A program made the translations under genes and the position numbers. From the NCBI GenBank assembly GCA_020025255.1, contig JAHHSK010000017.1, positions 1-31,781 on the forward strand: a stretch of 31,781 bases of DNA. The letters are read 5' to 3'. A model generated the notes under the pieces. That model had not been told where the DNA came from and ran no database searches. It saw only the letters and a list, made by a program, of their open reading frames with translations. The DNA comes from Ruthenibacterium sp. Lineage in GTDB: Bacteria; Bacillota; Clostridia; Oscillospirales; Ruminococcaceae. This document shows positions 1 to 7,649 of this stretch, piece by piece (the stretch's first letter is position 1; each line of letters begins with the position of its first letter).

Positions 1-32
1 AAATTGCTGTAAAGCGCAAGGCGGGAGGAAAT

Positions 33-1256
33 ATGAAAGATATAAGCGGGATACTGCTGGAATTTATGGAACAGACGCTTGAACCGGAAGCGGGATGTGA
101 GGAAATATTCCATGCAGCACAGCACGCATTCCGGCAGCTGCTGGATCCATTGCCGGTGCAGGTGTTTCAGCTGGAAAAGGAGCGATTCATACCGATTCGG
201 GATGAACCGGAACACGACGGGATGCGGAAAATCGAACAGAGATATTTTGAGGCTTGTCTGATTGAAAATGCAGACAAGCCTGTTTGCGTTTCGGGATATA
301 TGTTTTTTCCGATCCGCAGCAGCGACGGTGCTTTGCTGGGGGCAGCTGTCTGCAATGCGGCAGAAGTTTTAGATGAAACGCTGCTTGGCGGCGCGCTGCG
401 TTTGGCAAAAGATACCGGCCTGCGCTTAAAGGCGTGTGAAAATGCAAAGCAGAGGGTGCTGCATGGGAAAAGCACCGCGGCTGTTTTATCGCATGAGTTC
501 AAAACCCCTCTTACGATCGCGCTGGCTTCCCTGCAGCTGCTGGAAAAGAGCATCCGAAAACAAGGCGGCGAATCCGCACAGGAAAACGTGGGGCTGCGAT
601 ACAGCGAATATATCGAACAAAACCTTTACCGGATCCAGGCACTGGCGGAAAATCTGCTGGATGCCGAATACGCAGATGAACGTGCACTTATGTGTGATGA
701 GCGTGAGATCGATCTGGCACAGGATGTGGAAAAAATCGTACAGAGTGCGCAGCCGTATGCCGCAATGAACGAGGTCAGCCTGACGTTCTGCCGCAGCAGG
801 CAAGGGGCGTGCCGGATCGTGTGCTCCCCGCGGGTGCCTGAACGTATTTTGCTGAATTTGATTTCCAATGCGCTCAAGCACACCCCCAAAGGCGGTAAAT
901 GTATTGTGAAAATGGAACAAACACAGGATATCGTTATTAAAGTGGAAAATGAAGGGGAGCCGATAGCTCAAGAAAACTTTGAACATCTTTTTGAACGTTT
1001 TTGGCGCGGCAGCGAGGAACGCAATGGCTCGGGGCTGGGGCTGTATCTCTGCCGTCGGCTCGCACAGCTGCAAAAGTGGAGCATTTCAGCGGAAAACCGG
1101 GAAGAAGGCGGGGTCCGCTTTATCCTGCATATCCCGAACGTGACCGTGTGCGGCAGGCCGGATCGTCTTTCCAGTGCGGCGATCGCATATCAGGATGATT
1201 CGCTTACCGCGCGCGTGCGAACGGCTCTTTCCGGAGTGAACTTCCCACAAAAGTAA
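33..1256 (+). CDS. Soluble sensor histidine kinase (HisKA + HATPase_c)
   Basis: This is a 407-residue two-component sensor kinase that should autophosphorylate on His and pass phosphate to a response regulator. The H-box LSHEFKTPLT is at residues 152-161 with phospho-acceptor H154. The N-box NLISNALKHTP starts at residue 275 with Mg/ATP-binding N279, and the G-box GSGLGLYL starts at residue 332. The first 140 residues have no membrane segment and end in a GAF-like pattern (FFPIRSSDGALLGAAV), so the sensor is probably cytosolic; that fold is an inference. A 37-residue tail of no recognised domain follows the ATPase domain. The start is supported by GGGAGGA a few bases upstream. Bases 1-12 read Lys-Leu-Leu-stop in one frame, which could be the end of an upstream gene, perhaps the cognate regulator, but this cannot be verified. 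The signal sensed is unknown. Confidence 0.9.
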   Translation: MKDISGILLEFMEQTLEPEAGCEEIFHAAQHAFRQLLDPLPVQVFQLEKERFIPIRDEPEHDGMRKIEQRYFEACLIENADKPVCVSGYMFFPIRSSDGALLGAAVCNAAEVLDETLLGGALRLAKDTGLRLKACENAKQRVLHGKSTAAVLSHEFKTPLTIALASLQLLEKSIRKQGGESAQENVGLRYSEYIEQNLYRIQALAENLLDAEYADERALMCDEREIDLAQDVEKIVQSAQPYAAMNEVSLTFCRSRQGACRIVCSPRVPERILLNLISNALKHTPKGGKCIVKMEQTQDIVIKVENEGEPIAQENFEHLFERFWRGSEERNGSGLGLYLCRRLAQLQKWSISAENREEGGVRFILHIPNVTVCGRPDRLSSAAIAYQDDSLTARVRTALSGVNFPQK

Positions 1257-1266
1257 TTCGGAAACC

Positions 1267-1295
1267 TTTACTTTGAGTTTGAAATCATGTAAAAT
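1267..1295 (+). promoter_or_regulatory. Candidate sigma-A promoter for the pyrH operon
   Basis: TTTACT (1267-1272) and TAAAAT (1290-1295) are separated by 17 bases in an AT-rich gap between the kinase gene and pyrH. The match is 4/6 for the -35 and 5/6 for the -10. The predicted start of transcription leaves a leader of about 30 bases before pyrH. It would drive the ten-gene operon. No terminator separates the kinase gene from pyrH, so some read-through is possible. Confidence 0.55.
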
Positions 1296-1333
1296 GAATA
1301 TCAGATTAAAAATAGTTTTGATGAGGTGCAGTT

Positions 1334-2047
1334 ATGGCAATCAAATATAAACGTATTTTGCTCAAACTCAGCGGCGAGGCACTGTCAGGCAATAAAGGCT
1401 TTGGCTTGGACGTGGAAACGATCCAGAACATTTGCAAAGGAATCAAAAGCGCATATGATCTTGGGGCCGAAATCGGTATCGTTGTAGGCGGCGGCAACTT
1501 TTGGCGCGGCCGTTCCAGCGGCGAAATGGAACGCACGCGTGCAGACCATATCGGCATGCTTGCTACGGCAATGAATGGGCTGGCTGTGGCGGATGCTTTG
1601 GAAAATCTGGGGGTGGAAGTGCGCGTTCAGACGGCGCTTTCCATGCAGCAGGTGGCAGAGCCGTACATCCGCAACCGTGCGATCCGGCATTTGGAAAAAG
1701 GGCGCGTTGTGATTTTTGCATGCGGCACCGGCAATCCGTTCTTCTCGACCGATACGGCATCGGCGCTGCGTGCGGCAGAAATCAATGCGGATGTTATTTT
1801 CAAAGCCACCATGGTAGATGGGGTTTATGATAAGGATCCCAAAAAGTTTGACGATGCACACAAGTATGATGAACTGACGTTCAGTCAGGTTCTGGCGGAT
1901 CAGCTGGCTGTTATGGACAGCACGGCAGCTACCATGTGCCGCGACAACAATCTGCCGATCCTTGTGTTTGATATTCTGCACCCTGAAAATATTGCAAAAG
2001 CGGTGGCAGGCGAGCCGATTGGCACTCTCGTGATCGAAAAACAATAA
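1334..2047 (+). CDS. pyrH: UMP kinase
   Basis: This 237-residue protein phosphorylates UMP to UDP with ATP in pyrimidine nucleotide synthesis; bacterial enzymes of this family are hexameric amino acid kinase-fold proteins. The N-terminal KRILLKLSGEAL, the glycine-rich GGGNFWRG near residue 52, DHIGMLATAMN near residue 71 and the DKDPKKFDDA segment near residue 167 are family hallmarks. The length is that of the family. The ATG has GAGGTG at 1323-1328, 5 bases upstream. It is first in a long operon and is followed after 14 bases by frr, the usual pyrH-frr pairing. Confidence 0.97.
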   Translation: MAIKYKRILLKLSGEALSGNKGFGLDVETIQNICKGIKSAYDLGAEIGIVVGGGNFWRGRSSGEMERTRADHIGMLATAMNGLAVADALENLGVEVRVQTALSMQQVAEPYIRNRAIRHLEKGRVVIFACGTGNPFFSTDTASALRAAEINADVIFKATMVDGVYDKDPKKFDDAHKYDELTFSQVLADQLAVMDSTAATMCRDNNLPILVFDILHPENIAKAVAGEPIGTLVIEKQ

Positions 2048-2061
2048 AGGAGCGACGATGT

Positions 2062-2616
2062 ATGAGCGCAGATACAAAAATTTATGAAGACAAAATGGAA
2101 GGCGTCCTGAATCATTTGGTTAAAGAGCACGCGACGATTCGCGCAGGGCGGGCAAACCCGGCGATTTTGGACCATGTAACCGTTGATTATTATGGAACGC
2201 CGACACCGATCAATCAGGTTGCAGCGGTCAGCGTTGCCGAAGCACGCGTGCTGACCATCAGCCCGTGGGATGCTTCCATGATGCACCTGATCGAAAAGGC
2301 GATTCTTACATCGGATATCGGGATCAATCCGACAAACGATGGCCGCGTGATGCGTCTGGTATTCCCTGCACCCACGGAAGAACGCCGCAAGCAGCTTGCA
2401 AAAGAGGCACAGCACATGGGCGAAGATGCGAAGATCGCAGTTCGCAATATCCGCCGCGATGCATTGGACAAGTTCAAGGCACGCAAAAAGGCAAGCGAGA
2501 TCACCGAAGATGATTTGAAGGTGCTGGAAAACGAAATGCAGAAGATTACCGATAAGTATACCAAGGAAATCGATAAAATCTGCGAGGCGAAAAACAAGGA
2601 GATCATGGAAATCTGA
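2062..2616 (+). CDS. frr: Ribosome recycling factor
   Basis: This 184-residue protein, a normal family length, works with EF-G to split post-termination ribosomes. Recognisable segments are the N-terminal helix with IRAGRANPAIL near residue 27, the beta domain with YYGTPTPINQVA near residue 44, and the basic C-terminal helices rich in Lys/Arg (EERRKQLAKEA, RDALDKFKARKKASEI). AGGAG at 2048-2052 serves the start. A second ATG four bases earlier at 2058 is out of frame. The gene sits directly after pyrH, as in most bacteria. An 89-base gap with a strong hairpin separates it from uppS. Confidence 0.97.
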   Translation: MSADTKIYEDKMEGVLNHLVKEHATIRAGRANPAILDHVTVDYYGTPTPINQVAAVSVAEARVLTISPWDASMMHLIEKAILTSDIGINPTNDGRVMRLVFPAPTEERRKQLAKEAQHMGEDAKIAVRNIRRDALDKFKARKKASEITEDDLKVLENEMQKITDKYTKEIDKICEAKNKEIMEI

Positions 2617-2653
2617 CGGCAGCCGTTTGGCGGTAGTTTCATGGTTGGATGCG

Positions 2654-2686
2654 TGCCGCGCGGTGCCCCGCGCGGCATTTGCTTTT
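2654..2686 (+). terminator. Perfect GC-rich hairpin before uppS (partial terminator or attenuator)
   Basis: TGCCGCGCGG (2654-2663) and CCGCGCGGCA (2668-2677) form a perfect 10-bp stem around the four-base loop TGCC. TTTGCTTTT (2678-2686) follows, a T-rich tract broken by GC. It lies inside the operon, ending just before the uppS Shine-Dalgarno AAGGAG. It could lower transcription downstream of frr, protect an mRNA 3' end after processing, or affect uppS translation. Which of these holds cannot be decided from sequence. Confidence 0.6.
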
Positions 2687-2705
2687 GAAAAGGAGTTGGT
2701 AAGAT

Positions 2706-3419
2706 ATGGCACAGGAACCGGGCTTTGCAAAAGGCCTGAGCATCGGCATCATCATGGATGGAAACGGCCGGTGGGCCAAAAAACGCGGCCTGCCGCGCAC
2801 GGCAGGGCATAAAAAAGGCGCAGAAGTGTTCCGTGATATCATCAAATACTGTAATGAGCTGGAATTGGCAAGCGTTACATTTTATGCGTTTTCTACCGAA
2901 AACTGGGCACGTCCCATGGAGGAAGTGAACGGCATCCTGAAGCTGTTCGGTGAATACCTGATCATGGCGTATGATTACCAAAAGGAAAATAACCGGGTCG
3001 TATTCATGGGCGATCGCACGGCGCTTTCTGAAAAATATCAGGCGCAGATGAATGATATCGAACAAAAAACCAGAAACAATACCGGTACGGTGCTGAACGT
3101 TGCGGTGAATTACGGCGGACGGCAGGAAATCGTGCGCGGCATGAAGATCCTGGCACAGCGCGTAAAGGAAGGCCTGCTTGAGCCGGAACAGATCACCATG
3201 GAAATGGTGTCGGATGTAATGTATACGGCAGGCCAGAAAGACCCGGATTTCATTCTTCGTCCGAGTGGAGAGCACCGTCTTTCCAATTTCATGCTGTGGC
3301 AGGCATCGTATGCCGAGTTTGTTGATATGGACGTTCTGTGGCCGGATTTTACGCGCGCGGATCTGGATCGTGCAATTCATGAATATAATACCCGCAGCCG
3401 CCGTTTTGGCGGACTGTAA
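2706..3419 (+). CDS. uppS: Undecaprenyl diphosphate synthase (cis-prenyltransferase)
   Basis: This 237-residue enzyme condenses IPP units onto FPP to make the C55 lipid carrier of cell wall synthesis. The catalytic motif IIMDGNGRWAKKRGLPR carries Asp at residue 18. FYAFSTENWARP and the C-terminal RPSGEHRLSNFMLWQ (IPP and Mg binding) are also present, as is VLWPDF near the end. The length is typical. AAGGAG (2690-2695) precedes the ATG. Its neighbours cdsA, dxr, rseP and ispG form the usual lipid and isoprenoid block. Confidence 0.97.
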   Translation: MAQEPGFAKGLSIGIIMDGNGRWAKKRGLPRTAGHKKGAEVFRDIIKYCNELELASVTFYAFSTENWARPMEEVNGILKLFGEYLIMAYDYQKENNRVVFMGDRTALSEKYQAQMNDIEQKTRNNTGTVLNVAVNYGGRQEIVRGMKILAQRVKEGLLEPEQITMEMVSDVMYTAGQKDPDFILRPSGEHRLSNFMLWQASYAEFVDMDVLWPDFTRADLDRAIHEYNTRSRRFGGL

Positions 3420-3440
3420 GCTTGGAAAGGCCTGAATCAG

Positions 3441-4304
3441 ATGAAAACAAGAATCATTACGGCGGTTGTAGGATTGGCAGTTCTTTTTGTCGTCATGCTG
3501 CTGTTTGACACGATCGTATTCAATATTGCAATCGCATTGCTCTGCTTGATTGCGGTGCATGAGGTGTTCAATGCATTCCAGTTTGAAAAGCAGAATTATG
3601 TGTTCTGGGGCTTTGTTCCGTATATCCTTTTGCTGATGCTCGGAAACACAGCCCTTGTCTCAGCGGCAATCGTGCCGGCAACTTATTTGCTGGCATTGTA
3701 TTTTGCACTATGCCTGATTGCCGATTCGCAGAAGCTTTCTGCGGCAAAGCTGGGGGGAATGGTGGCTTTTTCCGGCATTGTCATCCTTTGCTTTGCGTCC
3801 ATAATCGCACTGAAAAATCATTTGCCGCGCGCGGAATACGGCTATGATGCGCTGTATTTTGTGTTCCTGATCCTGGGATTTGCATGGGGCGGGGATTCTG
3901 CGGCGTATTTTACCGGGCGCGCCTGCGGCAAGCATAAGCTGGCACCGGTCGTCAGCCCGCATAAAACCGTGGAAGGCGCTGTCGGCGGCGTGTTCGGCAG
4001 CATGCTGCTGGGCATTGTTGTAACAGTGTGCTATACCGCGATCCACAAAAGCCTGTTCGGAATGCCCGCAGAGGCAGTGAATGGAAAATACTATCTGATC
4101 GTTGCGCTGGTAGGCGGTGCGGCCTCGCTGCTGGGCATCGTGGGGGATCTGTTTGCTTCGGTCATCAAACGGCAGTGCGGCATTAAGGATTACGGTACGA
4201 TTTTTCCCGGGCACGGCGGTGTTTTGGATCGATTTGACAGTGTGCTGTTTATTGCGCCGCTTGTCACGATGTCGGTGTCTGCGGGAATCCAATATTTTGC
4301 CTGA
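3441..4304 (+). CDS. cdsA: Phosphatidate cytidylyltransferase (CDP-diglyceride synthase)
   Basis: This 287-residue integral membrane enzyme makes CDP-diacylglycerol from phosphatidic acid and CTP, the branch point of bacterial phospholipid synthesis. The family signature is complete at residues 240-264, reading SVIKRQCGIKD then PGHGGVLDR. Multiple hydrophobic segments span the protein, beginning at residues 8-40. GGDSAAYFTGR near residue 150 is another conserved segment. GGAAAGG at 3424-3430 is the likely ribosome binding site. The gene lies between uppS and dxr as in Bacillus and clostridia. Confidence 0.96.
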   Translation: MKTRIITAVVGLAVLFVVMLLFDTIVFNIAIALLCLIAVHEVFNAFQFEKQNYVFWGFVPYILLLMLGNTALVSAAIVPATYLLALYFALCLIADSQKLSAAKLGGMVAFSGIVILCFASIIALKNHLPRAEYGYDALYFVFLILGFAWGGDSAAYFTGRACGKHKLAPVVSPHKTVEGAVGGVFGSMLLGIVVTVCYTAIHKSLFGMPAEAVNGKYYLIVALVGGAASLLGIVGDLFASVIKRQCGIKDYGTIFPGHGGVLDRFDSVLFIAPLVTMSVSAGIQYFA

Positions 4305-4334
4305 TAAAAACAAAAGGAAAGCGGAGTGAGCGTG

Positions 4335-5486
4335 ATGGAAAAACAAATTACGATTTTGGGTTCTACCGGCTCGATCGGCACGCAGAGCCTGGATGTCGTG
4401 CGGGCACAGGGATACAGCGTGTTCGGGCTGGCGGCGCATTCCAACACAAAACGGCTCTTGCAGCAGATCGTGCAGTTCCACCCGAAATTTGTTGCAGTGG
4501 TGGAAGATGCGGCAGCCGATCGTCTTGTGCGGGAAATGCAGGGTATGAGTCATGTTCCGGTAGTGCTGCGCGGCCGCGAGGGGCTGGTAAACCTTGCAGC
4601 CATGGAACAGGCGGATATTGTGCTCAACGCAGTGGTGGGGATTGCAGGTCTGCCGGCAACCCTTGCGGCGATCGAAAGCGGAAACGATGTGGCACTGGCA
4701 AACAAAGAAAGCCTTGTCACAGGCGGCCATTTGGTAACAAAAGCAGCCGAAGAGCACGGGGTGAAGCTGCTGCCGGTTGACAGCGAGCACTCCGCGATCT
4801 TTCAGTGCCTGCAGGATCCGTATTCGGCAAAAAGTTTGAAAAAAATCCTGCTGACAGCTTCCGGCGGCCCGTTCTTCGGAAAGACAAGGCAGGAACTGGA
4901 ACAGGTTACAAAACAGGATGCACTGCGGCATCCCAACTGGAGCATGGGCAGTAAAATCACGATCGATTCGGCAACCCTGATGAATAAAGGGCTGGAACTG
5001 ATCGAGGCGGTGTGGCTGTTCGGGCTTCCGGCCAAGGATATTGAAATTGTAGTGCAGCGCCAGAGCATTATTCATTCCATGGTGCAATTCAGCGATAATT
5101 CCATACTGGCACAGCTGGGAGTGCCGGATATGCGCATCCCGATCCAATATGCGCTGACATGGCCGCAGCGAAGCCCGGGCCCTGCGCCGGAGCTTGATTT
5201 TTCGCTTGTGCGAAACATTACGTTCGACCGTGCGGATGAAGAAACGTTCCGCTGTCTGGCTGCCTGCAAGCAAGCGATCGAAATAGGCGGGTTAGCACCC
5301 TGCGCAGCGAATGGAGCCAATGAAGAGGCAGTAAGGCTGTTTTTGGAGGATAAGATCCCGTTCCTGAAAATCGGCGAGCTTGTTGAGGGTGTGCTGGCCA
5401 GCGATTCGTTCGGCGGCGATTATACTGCGCAGGATGTGTATGCATGTGATGCGGCAGCACGCGCATATGTTTTAGCACACGCGTAA
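4335..5486 (+). CDS. dxr: 1-deoxy-D-xylulose 5-phosphate reductoisomerase
   Basis: This enzyme converts DXP to MEP with NADPH, the committed step of the non-mevalonate isoprenoid pathway. The NADPH loop GSTGSIG is at residues 9-15, LANKESL lies in the middle, and metal ligands D149 and E151 sit in PVDSEHSAIF with E221 in MNKGLE. HPNWSMGSKITIDSATLMN is also conserved. The length of 383 residues is normal. The frame also has a GTG at 4326, but the ATG at 4335 is chosen because CGGAG (4322-4326) lies 8 bases before it, while the GTG falls on top of that site. It is co-directional with rseP and ispG. Confidence 0.96.
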   Translation: MEKQITILGSTGSIGTQSLDVVRAQGYSVFGLAAHSNTKRLLQQIVQFHPKFVAVVEDAAADRLVREMQGMSHVPVVLRGREGLVNLAAMEQADIVLNAVVGIAGLPATLAAIESGNDVALANKESLVTGGHLVTKAAEEHGVKLLPVDSEHSAIFQCLQDPYSAKSLKKILLTASGGPFFGKTRQELEQVTKQDALRHPNWSMGSKITIDSATLMNKGLELIEAVWLFGLPAKDIEIVVQRQSIIHSMVQFSDNSILAQLGVPDMRIPIQYALTWPQRSPGPAPELDFSLVRNITFDRADEETFRCLAACKQAIEIGGLAPCAANGANEEAVRLFLEDKIPFLKIGELVEGVLASDSFGGDYTAQDVYACDAAARAYVLAHA

Positions 5487-5530
5487 AATCGGCATAGGCA
5501 AAACAACAATGAGTTAAGGTAGGGCAAAGC

Positions 5531-6583
5531 ATGGCATCTTTTATTGAAACAGCGGGTTCTGTCTTGCTGACAGTGCTTTCTTCCGTAATGGTATTCGGCC
5601 TTGTTATTTTCATTCATGAGCTGGGGCATTTTATTGCGGCAAAAACAGGCGGGATCACGGTGAATGAATTTGCGCTTGGCATGGGGCCGACGATTTTCAG
5701 CTTTAAAAAAGGCGGAACGCGGTATGCGCTGCGGCTTTTGCCGGTGGGCGGATTTGTGAGCATGGAAGGGGAGGACGAGGAAAGCGATGTGCAGGGCTCG
5801 TTCAGCAGGGCGAGCATCGGCAGAAGGATTCTTGTGACGATTGCGGGTGCCGTGATGAATCTGTTGCTGGGCTTTTTGGTTCTGGTGGGCATGGTTTCCT
5901 CGCAGGAAGTGATCGGAACGCGCACCGTTGCACAGTTTTATGAAGGGGCATCCACGCAGGCTTCCGGGCTGCAGGTGGGGGATACGATCACGGCGGTGAA
6001 CGGCAGGCGGTGCTTTATCGCGAATGATATTATCTATGAGTTTGCCCGCACCCAGCAGGGGAAAGCAGATTTGACTGTGCTGCGCAACGGAGAAAAGGTG
6101 CAGCTGCAGGGCGTGCAGTTTGATACCTACGAACAGGATGGCATCCGCCAGCTGGTGATCGATTTCAAGATCCTGGGCGAAAAAAAGACGGTGCTGGGGG
6201 TTTTGCAGGAAGCGGCAAATTGGACGCTTTCCCTGGGGCGCATGATCGTTTTGAGCTTGAGTGATCTGCTCACAGGGCGCTTGCCGATCAATACTCTTTC
6301 CGGGCCGGTCGGCATAGTTTCAGCTATCAGCGAAGCGTCGCATGCGGGGCTTGAGCCGCTGTTTATGCTGCTTGCCATGATCACGATAAACCTCGGCATT
6401 TTCAATCTGCTGCCGATCCCGGCATTGGATGGCGGACGTTTGATCTTCCTGCTGCTTGAGGCAGTGCGCGGCAAACCGATCCAGCAGAAATATGAGATTT
6501 TTGTCAACGCGGTAGGCTTTGTGCTGCTTATCGGGCTGATGCTTTTTGCAACATTCAATGATATTACAAAACTGATTCGCTGA
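5531..6583 (+). CDS. rseP: Site-2 membrane metalloprotease (RseP/RasP family)
   Basis: This is a 350-residue intramembrane zinc protease of the M50 family. The zinc motif HELGH is at residues 29-33 in the first membrane segment, and the third ligand lies in PALDGGRLIF (D300) in a late membrane segment. A single PDZ domain lies at about residues 125-200 (GLQVGDTITAVNGR). PVGGFVSMEGED after the first helix is conserved. Family members in Bacillus (RasP) cleave anti-sigma factors and leftover signal peptides; the substrate here is not evident. The ribosome binding site (AGGG, 5521-5524) is weak. The placement between dxr and ispG is the usual clostridial order. Confidence 0.95.
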   Translation: MASFIETAGSVLLTVLSSVMVFGLVIFIHELGHFIAAKTGGITVNEFALGMGPTIFSFKKGGTRYALRLLPVGGFVSMEGEDEESDVQGSFSRASIGRRILVTIAGAVMNLLLGFLVLVGMVSSQEVIGTRTVAQFYEGASTQASGLQVGDTITAVNGRRCFIANDIIYEFARTQQGKADLTVLRNGEKVQLQGVQFDTYEQDGIRQLVIDFKILGEKKTVLGVLQEAANWTLSLGRMIVLSLSDLLTGRLPINTLSGPVGIVSAISEASHAGLEPLFMLLAMITINLGIFNLLPIPALDGGRLIFLLLEAVRGKPIQQKYEIFVNAVGFVLLIGLMLFATFNDITKLIR

Positions 6584-6597
6584 AAGGAAGGCTTTCT

Positions 6598-7647
6598 ATG
6601 CGCAAAAATACAAGGACCGTAAAAATCGGCAATGTGGAAATCGGCGGCGGGAATCCTGTTGCTGTGCAGAGTATGCTGTGCAAACCGATCCGCGATGTGA
6701 AAGCGAATGTAGAGCAGGCAAAGCGGCTGCAGAAGGAAGGCTGCCAGATCGTGCGCGTCACGGTTCCATCCCTTGCCGATGTGCCGGTCATAGAAGCACT
6801 GAAAAAAGAAATTTCCATACCGGTTGTTGCGGACATTCATTTTGATTATAAAGTCGCATTGGCATGTGCACAGGCCGGGGTTGATAAAATCCGCATCAAT
6901 CCGGGCAATATCGGGGAGGATGACCGTGTGCGCGAAGTGGCGCAGGCGTGCAAAATGCGGAACATTCCCATTCGCATCGGGGTGAACGGCGGCAGCCTGG
7001 AAAAAGAGATCCTTGCAAAATACGGCCGTGTCACGCCGGAGGCACTGGTGGAAAGCGCGATGTATCATGTGCGTCTTTTGGAAAAGCACGATTTTGACGA
7101 TATCGTTATTTCCATTAAGTCTTCGAATGTTCCCATTGTGGTGCAGGCGTATCGTCTGTTAAGCGAAAAGGTGGATTATCCCCTGCATGTGGGAGTGACA
7201 GAAGCCGGTACCTACCGCATGGGTCTGATCAAATCCGGCATGGGCATCGGGACGCTGCTGCTGGACGGCATTGGGGATACGATCCGCGTTTCCCTTTCGG
7301 ATGAACCGGAAAAGGAAGTGCGTGCCGGCTTTGATATCCTGCGCGCAGCCGGGCATTTTGTGCCGGGGCCGGAAGTCATCAGCTGCCCGACCTGCGGGCG
7401 CACAAGCATCAATGTCGCACAGATCGCATCCGAAGTGGAAGAGCGTCTGCGCGGCTGCAACAAGCCGATCAAGGTGGCTGTCATGGGCTGCATCGTGAAT
7501 GGGCCGGGCGAAGCAAAGGAAGCGGATATCGGCATAGCGGGCGGCAAGGACTGTGCGATGCTGTTTATCAAAGGACAGCAGATCCGCATGCTGCGCGGCA
7601 ATATTGTGGATGAGCTGTGCGATGAAATCAACCGCTTGGTGCTTTGA
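6598..7647 (+). CDS. ispG: 4-hydroxy-3-methylbut-2-enyl diphosphate synthase (flavodoxin/ferredoxin)
   Basis: This 349-residue [4Fe-4S] enzyme of the MEP pathway converts MEcPP to HMBPP. The N-terminal TIM barrel starts with TRTVKIGNVEIGGGNPVAVQS. The cluster ligands are visible as C263 and C266 (SCPTCGRTSINV), C298 and E305 (GCIVNGPGEA), the expected three Cys plus one Glu. The length is that of the short bacterial form. AGGAAGG precedes the ATG. Its stop lies two bases before the polC ATG, so the two are probably translationally coupled. It shares the operon with dxr, placing two pathway enzymes together. Confidence 0.97.
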   Translation: MRKNTRTVKIGNVEIGGGNPVAVQSMLCKPIRDVKANVEQAKRLQKEGCQIVRVTVPSLADVPVIEALKKEISIPVVADIHFDYKVALACAQAGVDKIRINPGNIGEDDRVREVAQACKMRNIPIRIGVNGGSLEKEILAKYGRVTPEALVESAMYHVRLLEKHDFDDIVISIKSSNVPIVVQAYRLLSEKVDYPLHVGVTEAGTYRMGLIKSGMGIGTLLLDGIGDTIRVSLSDEPEKEVRAGFDILRAAGHFVPGPEVISCPTCGRTSINVAQIASEVEERLRGCNKPIKVAVMGCIVNGPGEAKEADIGIAGGKDCAMLFIKGQQIRMLRGNIVDELCDEINRLVL

Positions 7648-7649
7648 TT

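Noticed and set aside
1..12. Possible end (Lys-Leu-Leu-stop) of an upstream response regulator
   Set aside because: Four codons are too few to support a gene call; noted only as a possibility.
3708..5273. 521-codon minus-strand frame
   Set aside because: It is opposite cdsA and dxr and has the low-complexity composition typical of antisense frames.
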